64,000 nt of DNA. Origin: Bacteroidales bacterium (GTDB lineage Bacteria; Bacteroidota; Bacteroidia; Bacteroidales; UBA932). Position 1 is the first letter of the stretch, and every line of letters starts with the position of its first letter. The notes under the pieces are model-generated. The model was not told the DNA's origin. It saw only the letters and a list, made by a program, of their open reading frames with translations, and made no database searches. The translations under genes and the position numbers were made by a program. This document shows, piece by piece, positions 7,078 to 14,499 of this stretch. The stretch is taken from assembly GCA_017427385.1 (NCBI GenBank), contig JAFRSW010000001.1, forward strand, positions 1-64,000, written 5' to 3'.

Positions 7078-8261
7078 TGAAGATCGTTTGTGATAATAAA
7101 ATACCGTTTTTGCGCGGGGCCCTGGAGCCCTACGCGGACGTGGTCTATCTCCCCGGAAAGGAGACGACGGCGGAGGTGGTGAAGGATGCCGACGCACTGA
7201 TTACCCGCACCCGCACGGCCTGCAACGAGGGGCTGCTGGCAGGATCTTCGGTGAAGGTAATCGCCACTGCCACAATAGGTTTCGACCACATCGACACCGC
7301 CTGGTGCGAGACCAACGGCATCATCTGGAAGAACGCCCCGGGCTGCAACAGCTGGAGCGTGAAGCAGTACATCACCGCCCTGCTGGTGACTCTCGCCCGG
7401 AACCGGGGGCTCCGGCTTTCGGACCTGACGCTGGGCGTAGTGGGTGTCGGAAACGTGGGCAGCAAGGTGGCCGAGGCAGCTTCAATCCTGGGGATGAAGG
7501 TGCTGCTGAACGATCCGCCCCGCGAACGCGAATGGCTTGCCTGTCATTCCGAAGACACCGCCTGTCATTCCGAGGAGGCCGAAGGCGGACGAAGGAATCC
7601 ATTCGTCAGCCTGGACGAAATCATCCGCCGAAGCGACATAATCACCCTCCACGTACCCCTGCAGAAAGACGGGCCGGACGCCACCTGGCACCTCTTCGAC
7701 GAGGCCCTCCTGGCCACGATGCGCCCTTCGCAGATACTTGTCAATTCTTCCCGCGGCCCGGTGGTGGACAACAAGGCGCTGAAGGCCGCGCTGGCCGACG
7801 GACGCATTGCAGGCGCATGCCTGGACGTGTGGGAAGGAGAACCGGAGCTGGATCCGGAACTGGTGAAGTTGCTGGACCTGAGCACCCCGCACATCGCGGG
7901 TTACTCCGCCGACGGCAAGGCCAACGGCACCACCGCTGCAGTGCGCACCGTTGCCTCTTTGCTTGGACTGCCTTTAACAGACTGGAAGGCTACGGGCATT
8001 CCCGATCCGCCGCAAAAACTTGATTTCGAGATAGATGCGACCGGCAAGACGGTGCAGGAAGTGCTTACCGAAGCCGTGCTGCACACCTATGATATCAGCA
8101 CCGATTCCGATGCGCTGCGCGCAGATTTGAGTGCGTTCGAAAAACTTCGCGGGGACTATGCCGTGCGCCGCGAGTTCACCTCATTCACCGTGCGTCTTCT
8201 TGGCGGCACTCCCGAAATGGCCGACCGCCTGGCCAGACTTGGCTTCAAGCTTTGTTTGTAG
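7077..8261 (+). CDS. pdxB: 4-phosphoerythronate dehydrogenase
   Basis: This is a D-isomer 2-hydroxyacid dehydrogenase of 394 residues with NAD fold VVGVGNVGSKVAE near residue 123, the arginine region NSSRGPVVDN, and ending in the PdxB-specific C-terminal dimer domain (HTYDISTDSDALRADLSAFEKLRGDYAVRRE). PdxB oxidises 4-phospho-D-erythronate in the DXP-dependent pyridoxal phosphate pathway. Between the strand LLNDPP and FVSLDEII, residues about 156-175 are a foreign stretch with two CHSE motifs, encoded by a repeat element (7542-7600) read in frame. It lies at a loop and need not harm the enzyme. Confidence 0.88.
   Translation: MKIVCDNKIPFLRGALEPYADVVYLPGKETTAEVVKDADALITRTRTACNEGLLAGSSVKVIATATIGFDHIDTAWCETNGIIWKNAPGCNSWSVKQYITALLVTLARNRGLRLSDLTLGVVGVGNVGSKVAEAASILGMKVLLNDPPREREWLACHSEDTACHSEEAEGGRRNPFVSLDEIIRRSDIITLHVPLQKDGPDATWHLFDEALLATMRPSQILVNSSRGPVVDNKALKAALADGRIAGACLDVWEGEPELDPELVKLLDLSTPHIAGYSADGKANGTTAAVRTVASLLGLPLTDWKATGIPDPPQKLDFEIDATGKTVQEVLTEAVLHTYDISTDSDALRADLSAFEKLRGDYAVRREFTSFTVRLLGGTPEMADRLARLGFKLCL
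7542..7600 (+). repeat. In-frame CHSE-type repeat element inside pdxB
   Basis: Two tandem units begin with TGTCATTCCGA (7542 and 7563); the second ends with CGAAGGAATCC. The core matches the elements at 23966-24012 and 28969-28997. The unit is partly palindromic (ATTCC near one end, GGAAT near the other). Confidence 0.75.
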
Positions 8262-8268
8262 TTTTTTG

Positions 8269-8388
8269 TTTACAAAAACAGGGCTGTAGTGGCGATTTCT
8301 GTAAAAAAACCGGCAAAAATTACCGGTTTTTTTACAATACAATGCATTTCAGAGGCCTTTATGTAAAAACGTTTCTAAACGTTTATCG
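8269..8388 (+). repeat. Intergenic structured repeat, copy A
   Basis: This stretch aligns without gaps to 41012-41131. Shared blocks in order are TTTACAAAAAC, GATT, TGTAAAAAAACCG, CCG plus TTTTTTTAC, ATGCATT, CAG, GTAAA and ACGTTT plus TAAACGTTTA. The centre forms a hairpin (GTAAAAAAACCGG with CCGGTTTTTTTAC) that could also act as a terminator for pdxB. The right end is a doubled AAACGTTT palindrome resembling a protein-binding site. Confidence 0.7.
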
Positions 8389-8427
8389 GGAACAGCCTTT
8401 TCGCCAACAAAAAGCGAAGCTAGTAGA

Positions 8428-8847
8428 TTATGGTGAAACTCTGGTGTAATAATACTCTTCCAAATGAACTACCACACTTTCAGAGCCATGGGTCTCAGGG
8501 TCAAAGTGCTCTTCGTATACTCTGTACTCTAAAACTAACTGTTTCTTATTCGGTGTTTTCACATATAGTTCAATTTCATCCTTGCCGTTTTTAAGTGTAA
8601 GATAGGACTTTTTTAAAGCCCACCTGCCAACAATGGTGCCTTGATCTGAATTATATATGTAAGTTCCATCACTGTTAAAAGTGAGTGACGCATGTCTGTC
8701 ATTTTGAACCTCAGGTTCCTTGAAATTATCTTGTGTCCGGTACATGCGGACTTCATACAAAGACCATGTACCCTCTAAAGACAGAGGCTCTTTGGAACAC
8801 CCTATCATGGTCAGGATGCTTATAGCAATTAGAAAAAGACGCCTCAT
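8428..8847 (-). CDS. Small lipoprotein, lipocalin-like
   Basis: The ATG at 8847 gives MRRLFLIAISILTMIGCSK, a lipoprotein signal with cysteine 17 as the lipid-bearing residue. The mature 123 residues start LEGTWSLYEVRM and continue with beta strands such as ASLTFNSDGTYIYNS and GRWALKKSYLTL, the pattern of lipocalin-like (DUF4488/DUF5004-type) Bacteroidota lipoproteins. The gene is clearly more AT-rich than its neighbours and stands alone on its strand, so recent acquisition is possible. No function is assigned. Confidence 0.7.
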   Translation of the reverse strand: MRRLFLIAISILTMIGCSKEPLSLEGTWSLYEVRMYRTQDNFKEPEVQNDRHASLTFNSDGTYIYNSDQGTIVGRWALKKSYLTLKNGKDEIELYVKTPNKKQLVLEYRVYEEHFDPETHGSESVVVHLEEYYYTRVSP

Positions 8848-8908
8848 AATGAGTAATGTGGTTGAATGATTATCATGCAATTATTGCGCCATGAAGGCAT
8901 TAAATAAA

Positions 8909-8940
8909 TTTGCATTCCTCTTGGCTTTCGCTTAACTTTG
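8909..8940 (+). promoter_or_regulatory. Promoter adjacent to the tmk start codon
   Basis: TTTG (8909-8912) and TAACTTTG (8933-8940) are 20 bases apart. The ATG at 8947 is only six bases past the -7 box, so the transcript should begin at or within a few bases of the start codon. Confidence 0.65.
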
Positions 8941-8946
8941 TATGCT

Positions 8947-9624
8947 ATGTTGATCGTACTCGAAGGCCTGGATGGGGCCGGAAAATCCACCCAGGTGCGA
9001 AAACTCCGCGAATACCTCGGGCAGAAGTGCCCGAAGCTCGAATACATCCACTTTCCCCGCTATGAAGCACCCGTTTACGGGGGGCTGATCAGCCGTTTCC
9101 TGCGCGGGGAATTCGGGCCCATAGACCAGGTGCATCCGCAACTGGTGGCCCTTCTCTTTGCGGAAGACCGCCATGGCGCCGCCCCGCAGATACGCGAGGC
9201 GTTGAAGGGAGGCTCTACCGTGCTGCTGGACCGCTACGTCTATTCCAACATCGCCTATCAGTGCGCGAAACTGCCAAATGCGAATGAGGCGGAGGCTCTG
9301 CGCGAGTGGATAATCAATACGGAGTTCGGAGAATTCGATGAACCGCGTCCGGACCTCAACATCTTCCTCAACGTGCCCATAGGCTTCGTGGAGAAGAATA
9401 TACAATCTGAGCGCAAGGGCGCCGACCGGGCCTACCTGCACCACGCACAGGACATACATGAAGCGGACATCGAGTTCCAGAAGCGCGTGCGGGCCATGTA
9501 CCTGCGCCAGGCTGAGGTAGACAAGAGCCTGCAGGTGGTGGACTGCTCTGACGCCGAAGGCGGTATGCTCCCTCCGGATGATATCTTTGCAAAGATCAAA
9601 GCTTTGGTAGACAGTAGATTATGA
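8947..9624 (+). CDS. tmk: Thymidylate kinase
   Basis: The protein of 225 residues starts MLIVLEGLDGAGKSTQ, which holds the P-loop GLDGAGKST, and has the DRYVYSNIAYQ motif that contacts dTMP, followed by the lid region. It phosphorylates dTMP to dTDP. The ATG at 8947 was chosen over an in-frame TTG at 8938 because that TTG is part of the -7 box. The stop overlaps the next start by four bases (ATGA). Confidence 0.9.
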   Translation: MLIVLEGLDGAGKSTQVRKLREYLGQKCPKLEYIHFPRYEAPVYGGLISRFLRGEFGPIDQVHPQLVALLFAEDRHGAAPQIREALKGGSTVLLDRYVYSNIAYQCAKLPNANEAEALREWIINTEFGEFDEPRPDLNIFLNVPIGFVEKNIQSERKGADRAYLHHAQDIHEADIEFQKRVRAMYLRQAEVDKSLQVVDCSDAEGGMLPPDDIFAKIKALVDSRL

Positions 9625-10640
9625 ACGGATTCAAGAGAATATGCGCGGTTATCATAGGGATGGTGCTGCTGGTCGCGGGCATACTCAAGATGATGGACCC
9701 TGTGGGTTCCGGCCTGGTGATGGACGAGTATCTCAAGTTTTTCCATCTGGGTTTCCTGAAGGGAGGTTCCCGCTTTATCGCATGCGCGCTTGCGCTGGCG
9801 GAGAGCCTGCTCGGCGCCGCCCTCATCGCGGGCGTCTGGCGTAAGGTGATCGCTCTCGCGAGCGGCGGCCTGCTGGCGCTGTTCACCATCCTCACCATCA
9901 TCCTCTATCTCGCCAAGCCCAACATGGACTGCGGATGCTTCGGGGAAATCATCCATCTGAACCACGCGCAGACGCTCCTGAAAAACCTAATCCTGGATGC
10001 TCTCTGGTGCCTGGCCTTCATCCCCATGGGCAAGCTGGGCCTGCCTCAGCGCATCAAGTACGTAAGTTTCTCGCTTGCAGCAGTTTCGCTGGTGCTCTTC
10101 CTGCTGTTCAGCGCCCTCTCCATCCCCCTGCGGGACTACACGGACTATAAGCCTGGTGTAGAACTGGATGAGCAGCCGCTCTTCTTCTACGATGCCAACT
10201 ACGTGTATGCGGATTCGCTGGCGATGGAAGGGAATGTACTGGTGGTATCCGCCTACGACGCTCTGGAGAAGACCCAGGCTGACCGCGTTGCGGAGTTTGC
10301 CCGCATGGCAGCGGATAACGGCTATACGGTGTTGCTGCTGATGGCATCCACGCCTGAAGAGATTTCTGAGCAGGGAATGAATCCGGTGCTTCTGGCCAGC
10401 ACATATTTCGCAGACCGTAAGCAACTTCTGACGCTAAACCGCTCCAACGGAGGCGTCACCTACATCGCCGACGGGCAGATAATCCGAAAGTGGGCCTTCC
10501 GCAGCCTGCCGGATGCCGAGGAACTCGCAGCAATCAAAGAGAAGGCCCCGATGGATGTGCTGCTTGCGCGGCAGAATCGCACCAGGGCCCTGTTCCAGGG
10601 ATTCACCCTCTATGTGTTCGCAGTGTTGATGCTGCTCTAG
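9621..10640 (+). CDS. DoxX/MauE-type membrane protein (BT_3928-like)
   Basis: The first half of this 339-residue protein has four membrane helices with MDPVGSGLVMDEYLKFF, a split pattern typical of DoxX/MauE proteins, and the cysteine pair CGCFGE after the third helix. A further helix near residue 155 leads to a region of about 160 residues that looks thioredoxin-like but lacks CxxC, and a last helix ends the protein. Bacteroidota homologues usually sit among housekeeping genes. MauE relatives take part in disulfide handling; a redox role is plausible because rubrerythrin is nearby, but it is not shown. Confidence 0.75.
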   Translation: MNGFKRICAVIIGMVLLVAGILKMMDPVGSGLVMDEYLKFFHLGFLKGGSRFIACALALAESLLGAALIAGVWRKVIALASGGLLALFTILTIILYLAKPNMDCGCFGEIIHLNHAQTLLKNLILDALWCLAFIPMGKLGLPQRIKYVSFSLAAVSLVLFLLFSALSIPLRDYTDYKPGVELDEQPLFFYDANYVYADSLAMEGNVLVVSAYDALEKTQADRVAEFARMAADNGYTVLLLMASTPEEISEQGMNPVLLASTYFADRKQLLTLNRSNGGVTYIADGQIIRKWAFRSLPDAEELAAIKEKAPMDVLLARQNRTRALFQGFTLYVFAVLMLL

Positions 10641-12358
10641 TAAACCACTACCTGATAAGGCATACGCGCCACGACCTGAGGCTCTGCGAGCTTCTGGAAG
10701 GCCTTCACGTAGTCGTGCTCGGTGGTCTGTCCGAATGCAGCCATCAGGCTCTCCATGGTAGTGAGGGGTTTCGGGTATTCAAGGACACAGACATCTTCTG
10801 CACCGATGGCGGAGGCGGCATAGTTGATGGCATCTTCCAGGGTGCCGATCTCATCTACCAGGCCGATCTGAAGGGCATCGGTTCCGGCCCAGACGCGGCC
10901 CTGGCCGATTTCATCTACACGCTTCTTCTCAATGCCGCGGCCTTCGGAAACGATGCCGGTGAACTTGTCGTAGATAGCTTCGATGCTGCGGAGCATATAG
11001 TTATATTCAGCCTGGTCGAAGGGACGGGTGAGGCGGGTCATGTCTGCATGTTTGTGGGTTTTTGCTGAATAGATGCCCACGTGAGCAACGTTCTTCAGGG
11101 TCTTGCTCGCCTCGGGGATCAGTCCGAAAACGCCGATGGAGCCGGTAAGAGTGGTGGGATCGGAGAAAATCTTGTCGCAGTTGTTGGAAATCCAGTATCC
11201 GCCGGATGCGGCAAGTTCGCCATAGGAAGCAATTACGGGAACCTCCAGGAGGTCGAGTTCGTGCTTGATCTTTTCTGATGCCATCACACTGCCGCCAGGG
11301 GAATTCACGCGGAGGACCACAGCCTTGATACCCTTGTCGGCGCGGATCTGGTCGATGACCTTGGTGAAGCGGTCGCCGGCCACGTTGTTCACGTCCTTGC
11401 CGTCGATGATCTCACCATTCGTGTAGAGAACGGCTATCTTGTCCTTTGCGCGGAAGTTGGGAAGCACTTTTGCATTGGCATAGTCGGCGAAGGGGATGAA
11501 CTTCACATCCTTGAAGTCGCTCTCTACCGCCAGTGCGGCCAGGCGCTGTTTGAGGGAATCGCGGGAGAAGACTCCATCCACCAGTCCGGCAGTCAGGAAA
11601 TCCTCGGGGAGGCAAAGCTCAAGGTTATTGACCATCCTGTCCAGAGCTTCAACGGAGATGCCGCGGCTCTCGGCGATGGTGGTGCCAATGGTCTCCCACA
11701 TGGCGTTCACCATGCGGTCGTACTGCTCCTTATTCTCTTCGCTGGGAGAGTTGCGCACATACATTTCGCCGGCTGATTTATACTTACCGTGACGGATGAG
11801 CTGCATGTTGAGTCCGGCCTTGTCCAGCAGATCCTTAAGATAGAAAGACTGCGCGCAAAGGCCTACCATGGAGACATTACCTCCCTGATAATCAGACATA
11901 TAAATCTTATCTGCCACGGAGCTCAGATAGAATCCTCCAATGCCGGGGGCCTCGGTCCAGGCGATGACGGCCTTTCCACTGCGACGGAAGTTTTCCAGGG
12001 CCTTGCGGAGTTCTCCGGCAGTGGAGATGCCTGTCATGCTGCCGTCAGTTTTCAGATAAATGAACTTGACACCGGGGTCTTTTGCAGCGATGTTGATGGC
12101 CTGGACAGCTTTGTATATGCCAAGCGTAGTCTGCATTTTCCCCTGTGCCATCGCCATGGGGTCCGCAGGCACCTCCTGCTCGGTGATGGTCACTTCGGAA
12201 AGGTCGATGGCCAGCACTCCGGTTCTGGGAAGAACGGTGCTCCCCTTCGCACCTGAAGATGCAGATCCGATTATCCCTGCGAACAGGAAGAAAATGAGCA
12301 GGTTGACGATAAGCAGGCCACAGATGACGGCCAGAAGCATTTTGAAAAACTGTTTCAT
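10637..12358 (-). CDS. sppA: Signal peptide peptidase SppA, 67K type
   Basis: This is the long, duplicated form of SppA. The ATG at 12358 gives an N-terminal membrane anchor (MKQFFKMLLAVICGLLIVNLLIFFLFAG), and the protein has 573 residues. The C-terminal half has VNSPGGSVMASEKI and the nucleophile region GELAASGGYW; the N-terminal half provides the lysine near RHGKYKSAGE. The enzyme cuts remnant signal peptides in the inner membrane. An earlier in-frame ATG would add 22 residues that overlap the promoter. The 3' end overlaps the converging DoxX-like gene by four bases. Confidence 0.92.
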   Translation of the reverse strand: MKQFFKMLLAVICGLLIVNLLIFFLFAGIIGSASSGAKGSTVLPRTGVLAIDLSEVTITEQEVPADPMAMAQGKMQTTLGIYKAVQAINIAAKDPGVKFIYLKTDGSMTGISTAGELRKALENFRRSGKAVIAWTEAPGIGGFYLSSVADKIYMSDYQGGNVSMVGLCAQSFYLKDLLDKAGLNMQLIRHGKYKSAGEMYVRNSPSEENKEQYDRMVNAMWETIGTTIAESRGISVEALDRMVNNLELCLPEDFLTAGLVDGVFSRDSLKQRLAALAVESDFKDVKFIPFADYANAKVLPNFRAKDKIAVLYTNGEIIDGKDVNNVAGDRFTKVIDQIRADKGIKAVVLRVNSPGGSVMASEKIKHELDLLEVPVIASYGELAASGGYWISNNCDKIFSDPTTLTGSIGVFGLIPEASKTLKNVAHVGIYSAKTHKHADMTRLTRPFDQAEYNYMLRSIEAIYDKFTGIVSEGRGIEKKRVDEIGQGRVWAGTDALQIGLVDEIGTLEDAINYAASAIGAEDVCVLEYPKPLTTMESLMAAFGQTTEHDYVKAFQKLAEPQVVARMPYQVVVY

Positions 12359-12371
12359 CTTATTTTTTTTC

Positions 12372-12402
12372 TTTGATGCAAAGATACTATTTTTTATATT
12401 TG
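12372..12402. promoter_or_regulatory. Overlapping divergent promoters of rubrerythrin and sppA
   Basis: On the plus strand TTTG (12372-12375) and TATATTTG (12395-12402) are exactly 19 bases apart and drive rubrerythrin. On the minus strand the complement of 12379-12386 reads TATCTTTG and lies 20 bases before the sppA start. The two promoters share the same 30 bases, so both polymerases could not bind at once. Confidence 0.7.
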
Positions 12403-12432
12403 CAAAGAGACAATAACTAATCATTCAATATT

Positions 12433-12972
12433 ATGGCAAACAAATACGCTGGAACCCAGACCGAGAAGAACCTCCAGGCAGCATTCGCCGGAGAATCCCA
12501 GGCACGCAACAAGTACACCTATTTCGCATCCACTGCAAAGAAGGAGGGATACGAGCAGATCGCAGCCCTTTTCCTGGAGACTGCAGACAATGAAAAAGAG
12601 CACGCCAAGATGTGGTTCAAGGAGCTCGATGGCATAGGCGATACCGCTGCCAACCTCGCAGCCGCCGCAGAGGGCGAGAACTATGAATGGACCGATATGT
12701 ACGAGGGCTTTGCAAAGACCGCCGAGGCCGAAGGCTTCAAGCCCCTTGCAGCCAAGTTCCGCATGGTGGCCGCCATCGAAAAGAGGCATGAGGAGCGCTA
12801 TCGCGCACTTCTGAAGAATGTCGAGACCGCACAGGTGTTCGAGAAGTCCGAGGTTAAGGTATGGGAATGCCGTAACTGCGGCCACATCGTGGTGGGCACC
12901 AAGGCTCCTGCAATGTGCCCCGTGTGCGCACATCCCCAGTCCTATTTCGAAGTTCACAAAGAGAACTATTAA
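12433..12972 (+). CDS. rbr: Rubrerythrin
   Basis: The 179 residues contain a ferritin-like diiron domain ([16 protein letters not shown], then [33 protein letters not shown] with the ExxH iron ligands) and a C-terminal rubredoxin-like knuckle [10 protein letters not shown] with CPVCAHP. Rubrerythrin reduces hydrogen peroxide in the cytoplasm of anaerobes. Its promoter is among the best in the window. The TAA overlaps the ATG of the following membrane protein by one base. Confidence 0.95.
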   Translation: MANKYAGTQTEKNLQAAFAGESQARNKYTYFASTAKKEGYEQIAALFLETADNEKEHAKMWFKELDGIGDTAANLAAAAEGENYEWTDMYEGFAKTAEAEGFKPLAAKFRMVAAIEKRHEERYRALLKNVETAQVFEKSEVKVWECRNCGHIVVGTKAPAMCPVCAHPQSYFEVHKENY

Positions 12973-13514
12973 TGGCAACTGTTGCAAGCAAAAAAGCGCT
13001 CGGCATCGGGTTGACCGATGCCGTCGCTTTATTATTCGTGCTGGTGGTTCCGGCGCTTTCGCACCTGACCGCTGTGCCTTTCTATCTGCTGGATCCCATG
13101 CGTCTGGCAGTGCTTGGCGCACTTCTGGCAAGCCGAAGCCGCGTTAACGGCTTGGTGCTGGCCGTGGCTTTGCCTCTGGTTTCTTTTGCCATTTCCGGGC
13201 ATCCCGTCTTTCCTAAATGCCTTGTGATTGCCGCCGAGTTGAGTGTCAACGTGTTGCTGTTCTGGTGGCTGGCGTCTGTGGTCAAGCCCACTTCCGGTGC
13301 GGGCAAAGAGGCCTCGTCTGTGCGTATTGGATTGGCGACGTTCCTTTCGATTCTGTTGAGCAAGGCCTTCTACTACAGCCTCAAGGCCCTCGTCCTCGGC
13401 GCCGGCCTGATGCAGATGAAACTGGTTTCCACCGCCCTTTGGGTTCAGTTGGTGGTGGCGGTGCTTATTTCCGCCGGCTTCGTCCTTTTTTGGCGGAGTG
13501 ACCGTTCCCGGTAA
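12972..13514 (+). CDS. Multi-pass membrane protein of unknown function
   Basis: The 180-residue protein has about six hydrophobic segments, starting with IGLTDAVALLFVLVVPALSHL. The size and the small-residue-rich helices recall the substrate subunit of ECF vitamin transporters, but no family motif is certain. The start overlaps the rubrerythrin stop, so it is likely co-transcribed with it. The last codons and stop (SDRSR then TAA) lie in the left arm of an inverted repeat (13502-13611), so its C-terminus may have been reshaped by that element. Confidence 0.7.
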   Translation: MATVASKKALGIGLTDAVALLFVLVVPALSHLTAVPFYLLDPMRLAVLGALLASRSRVNGLVLAVALPLVSFAISGHPVFPKCLVIAAELSVNVLLFWWLASVVKPTSGAGKEASSVRIGLATFLSILLSKAFYYSLKALVLGAGLMQMKLVSTALWVQLVVAVLISAGFVLFWRSDRSR

Positions 13515-13611
13515 CTTGCTAGCCTTCAAGTAGTTACGTATAATGGGATGCTTGATTTTCAGTATCCCATTATACGTAAATAACTGACTAGTAAAGACTT
13601 GCCGGGAACGG
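13502..13611. repeat. Nested inverted-repeat element
   Basis: Outer arms CCGTTCCCGG (13502-13511) and CCGGGAACGG (13602-13611) are perfect complements. Inner arms of 16 bases (13534-13549 and 13564-13579) pair perfectly around a 14-base loop. The inner stem can serve as a terminator, but the nested outer arms make the whole look like a small MITE-type or REP-type element. Confidence 0.65.
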
Positions 13612-13635
13612 ACACCTATTCCCAAAAGAATTCAT

Positions 13636-13643
13636 TACCTTTG
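13636..13643 (+). promoter_or_regulatory. -7 box four bases before the folP start
   Basis: TACCTTTG ends four bases before the ATG at 13648. The resulting messenger would be leaderless or nearly so. No clear -33 box was found. Confidence 0.5.
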
Positions 13644-13647
13644 TATT

Positions 13648-14499
13648 ATGATTTTGATGGGAGTTGTCAATCTGACGCCGGATTCGTTCCGGGAAGAGAC
13701 GCGGGCGATGACGCCAGCGGCCATCAAACGTCGCGTGAAGGCGCTCATGGATCGCGGCTGCAGCATCATCGACTTCGGCGCCGTCTCCACCCGCCCCGGC
13801 GCAGCCGACGTCCCCGTCGAAGAGGAGTGGGCCCGGCTGGAACCGACACTGGCTCTGGTTGAAACGGCAGGTGTACCCTCACCGACCGCTTCGCTTCGCT
13901 TCGCCCCAATAGGTGTGTCAGATTCCGGGGTCCCCGAAAATCTCCCGATTTTTGGGGTGGCTTGCCGAGGGTGGCGTAGGTCCTGTGAGGGTACACCTGC
14001 CGTTTCAGTAGATACTACCAGCGCAGAGATTGTCCGGCGGACATACGGGCGGATAGGGCGCTTCATAGTCAACGACATCTCCGCAGGGGAAGATGACCCC
14101 GAGATGCTCCCCACCGTCGCCGAACTCGGACTCCCCTACATCGCCATGCACAAGCGCGGCAATCCCCGCTCCATGGACGCCCTCACAGAATACCCCCAGG
14201 GCGTGGTGCAGGCCGTAAACGACTACTTCGAACAATTCGCGGAAAAGGCTGAAAAACTGGGCATAAAAGAATGGATCCTGGATCCCGGCTTCGGCTTTGC
14301 AAAGACAGCCGAGCAGAACTGGGAGCTGCTGGAGAAGTTGCCGACCCTCAGGCACTTCGGCCGCCCCATCCTGGTTGGCGTCGCCGACAAACGCTTCACG
14401 CATACGCCCAACCCCTTCGCTCCCGGGCAGGTTCCCAGCTCACAATACGCAGAACGCCTCGCCGAGGAGCGAGGCGCCGATATCCTGCGAATCCACTGA
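13648..14499 (+). CDS. folP: Dihydropteroate synthase with in-frame insertion
   Basis: Family motifs are present in order: MGVVNLTPDSF, DFGAVSTRPGA, SVDTTSAEIV, VNDISAG, LDPGFGFAKTAEQN and GVADKRFTH. The enzyme joins p-aminobenzoate to the pterin pyrophosphate in folate synthesis. The protein has 283 residues, but about 48 of them (72-120) have no counterpart in the family and are encoded by a hairpin element at 13860-14007. Without it the protein would be near 235 residues; this version also has a short N-terminus. The insertion separates the helix after WARLEPTLALV from the strand before SVDTT, a surface position, so activity may survive. Confidence 0.85.
   Translation: MILMGVVNLTPDSFREETRAMTPAAIKRRVKALMDRGCSIIDFGAVSTRPGAADVPVEEEWARLEPTLALVETAGVPSPTASLRFAPIGVSDSGVPENLPIFGVACRGWRRSCEGTPAVSVDTTSAEIVRRTYGRIGRFIVNDISAGEDDPEMLPTVAELGLPYIAMHKRGNPRSMDALTEYPQGVVQAVNDYFEQFAEKAEKLGIKEWILDPGFGFAKTAEQNWELLEKLPTLRHFGRPILVGVADKRFTHTPNPFAPGQVPSSQYAERLAEERGADILRIH
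13860..14007. repeat. Hairpin element inserted in folP
   Basis: Perfect 23-base inverted arms at 13860-13882 and 13985-14007 enclose 102 bases. Inside is a second hairpin, CCCCGAAAATC with GATTTTTGGGG (one G-T pair), plus three short CTTCG repeats. The element keeps the reading frame open. Confidence 0.75.

Noticed and set aside
8252..8449. Small protein encoded in the intergenic repeat copy A
   Set aside because: The frame is interrupted in copy B, and conservation follows the palindromes rather than codons.
12979..13131. Open frames opposite and ahead of the rubrerythrin and membrane protein genes
   Set aside because: They are frame shadows: no start signal, no family likeness, and they overlap well-supported genes.
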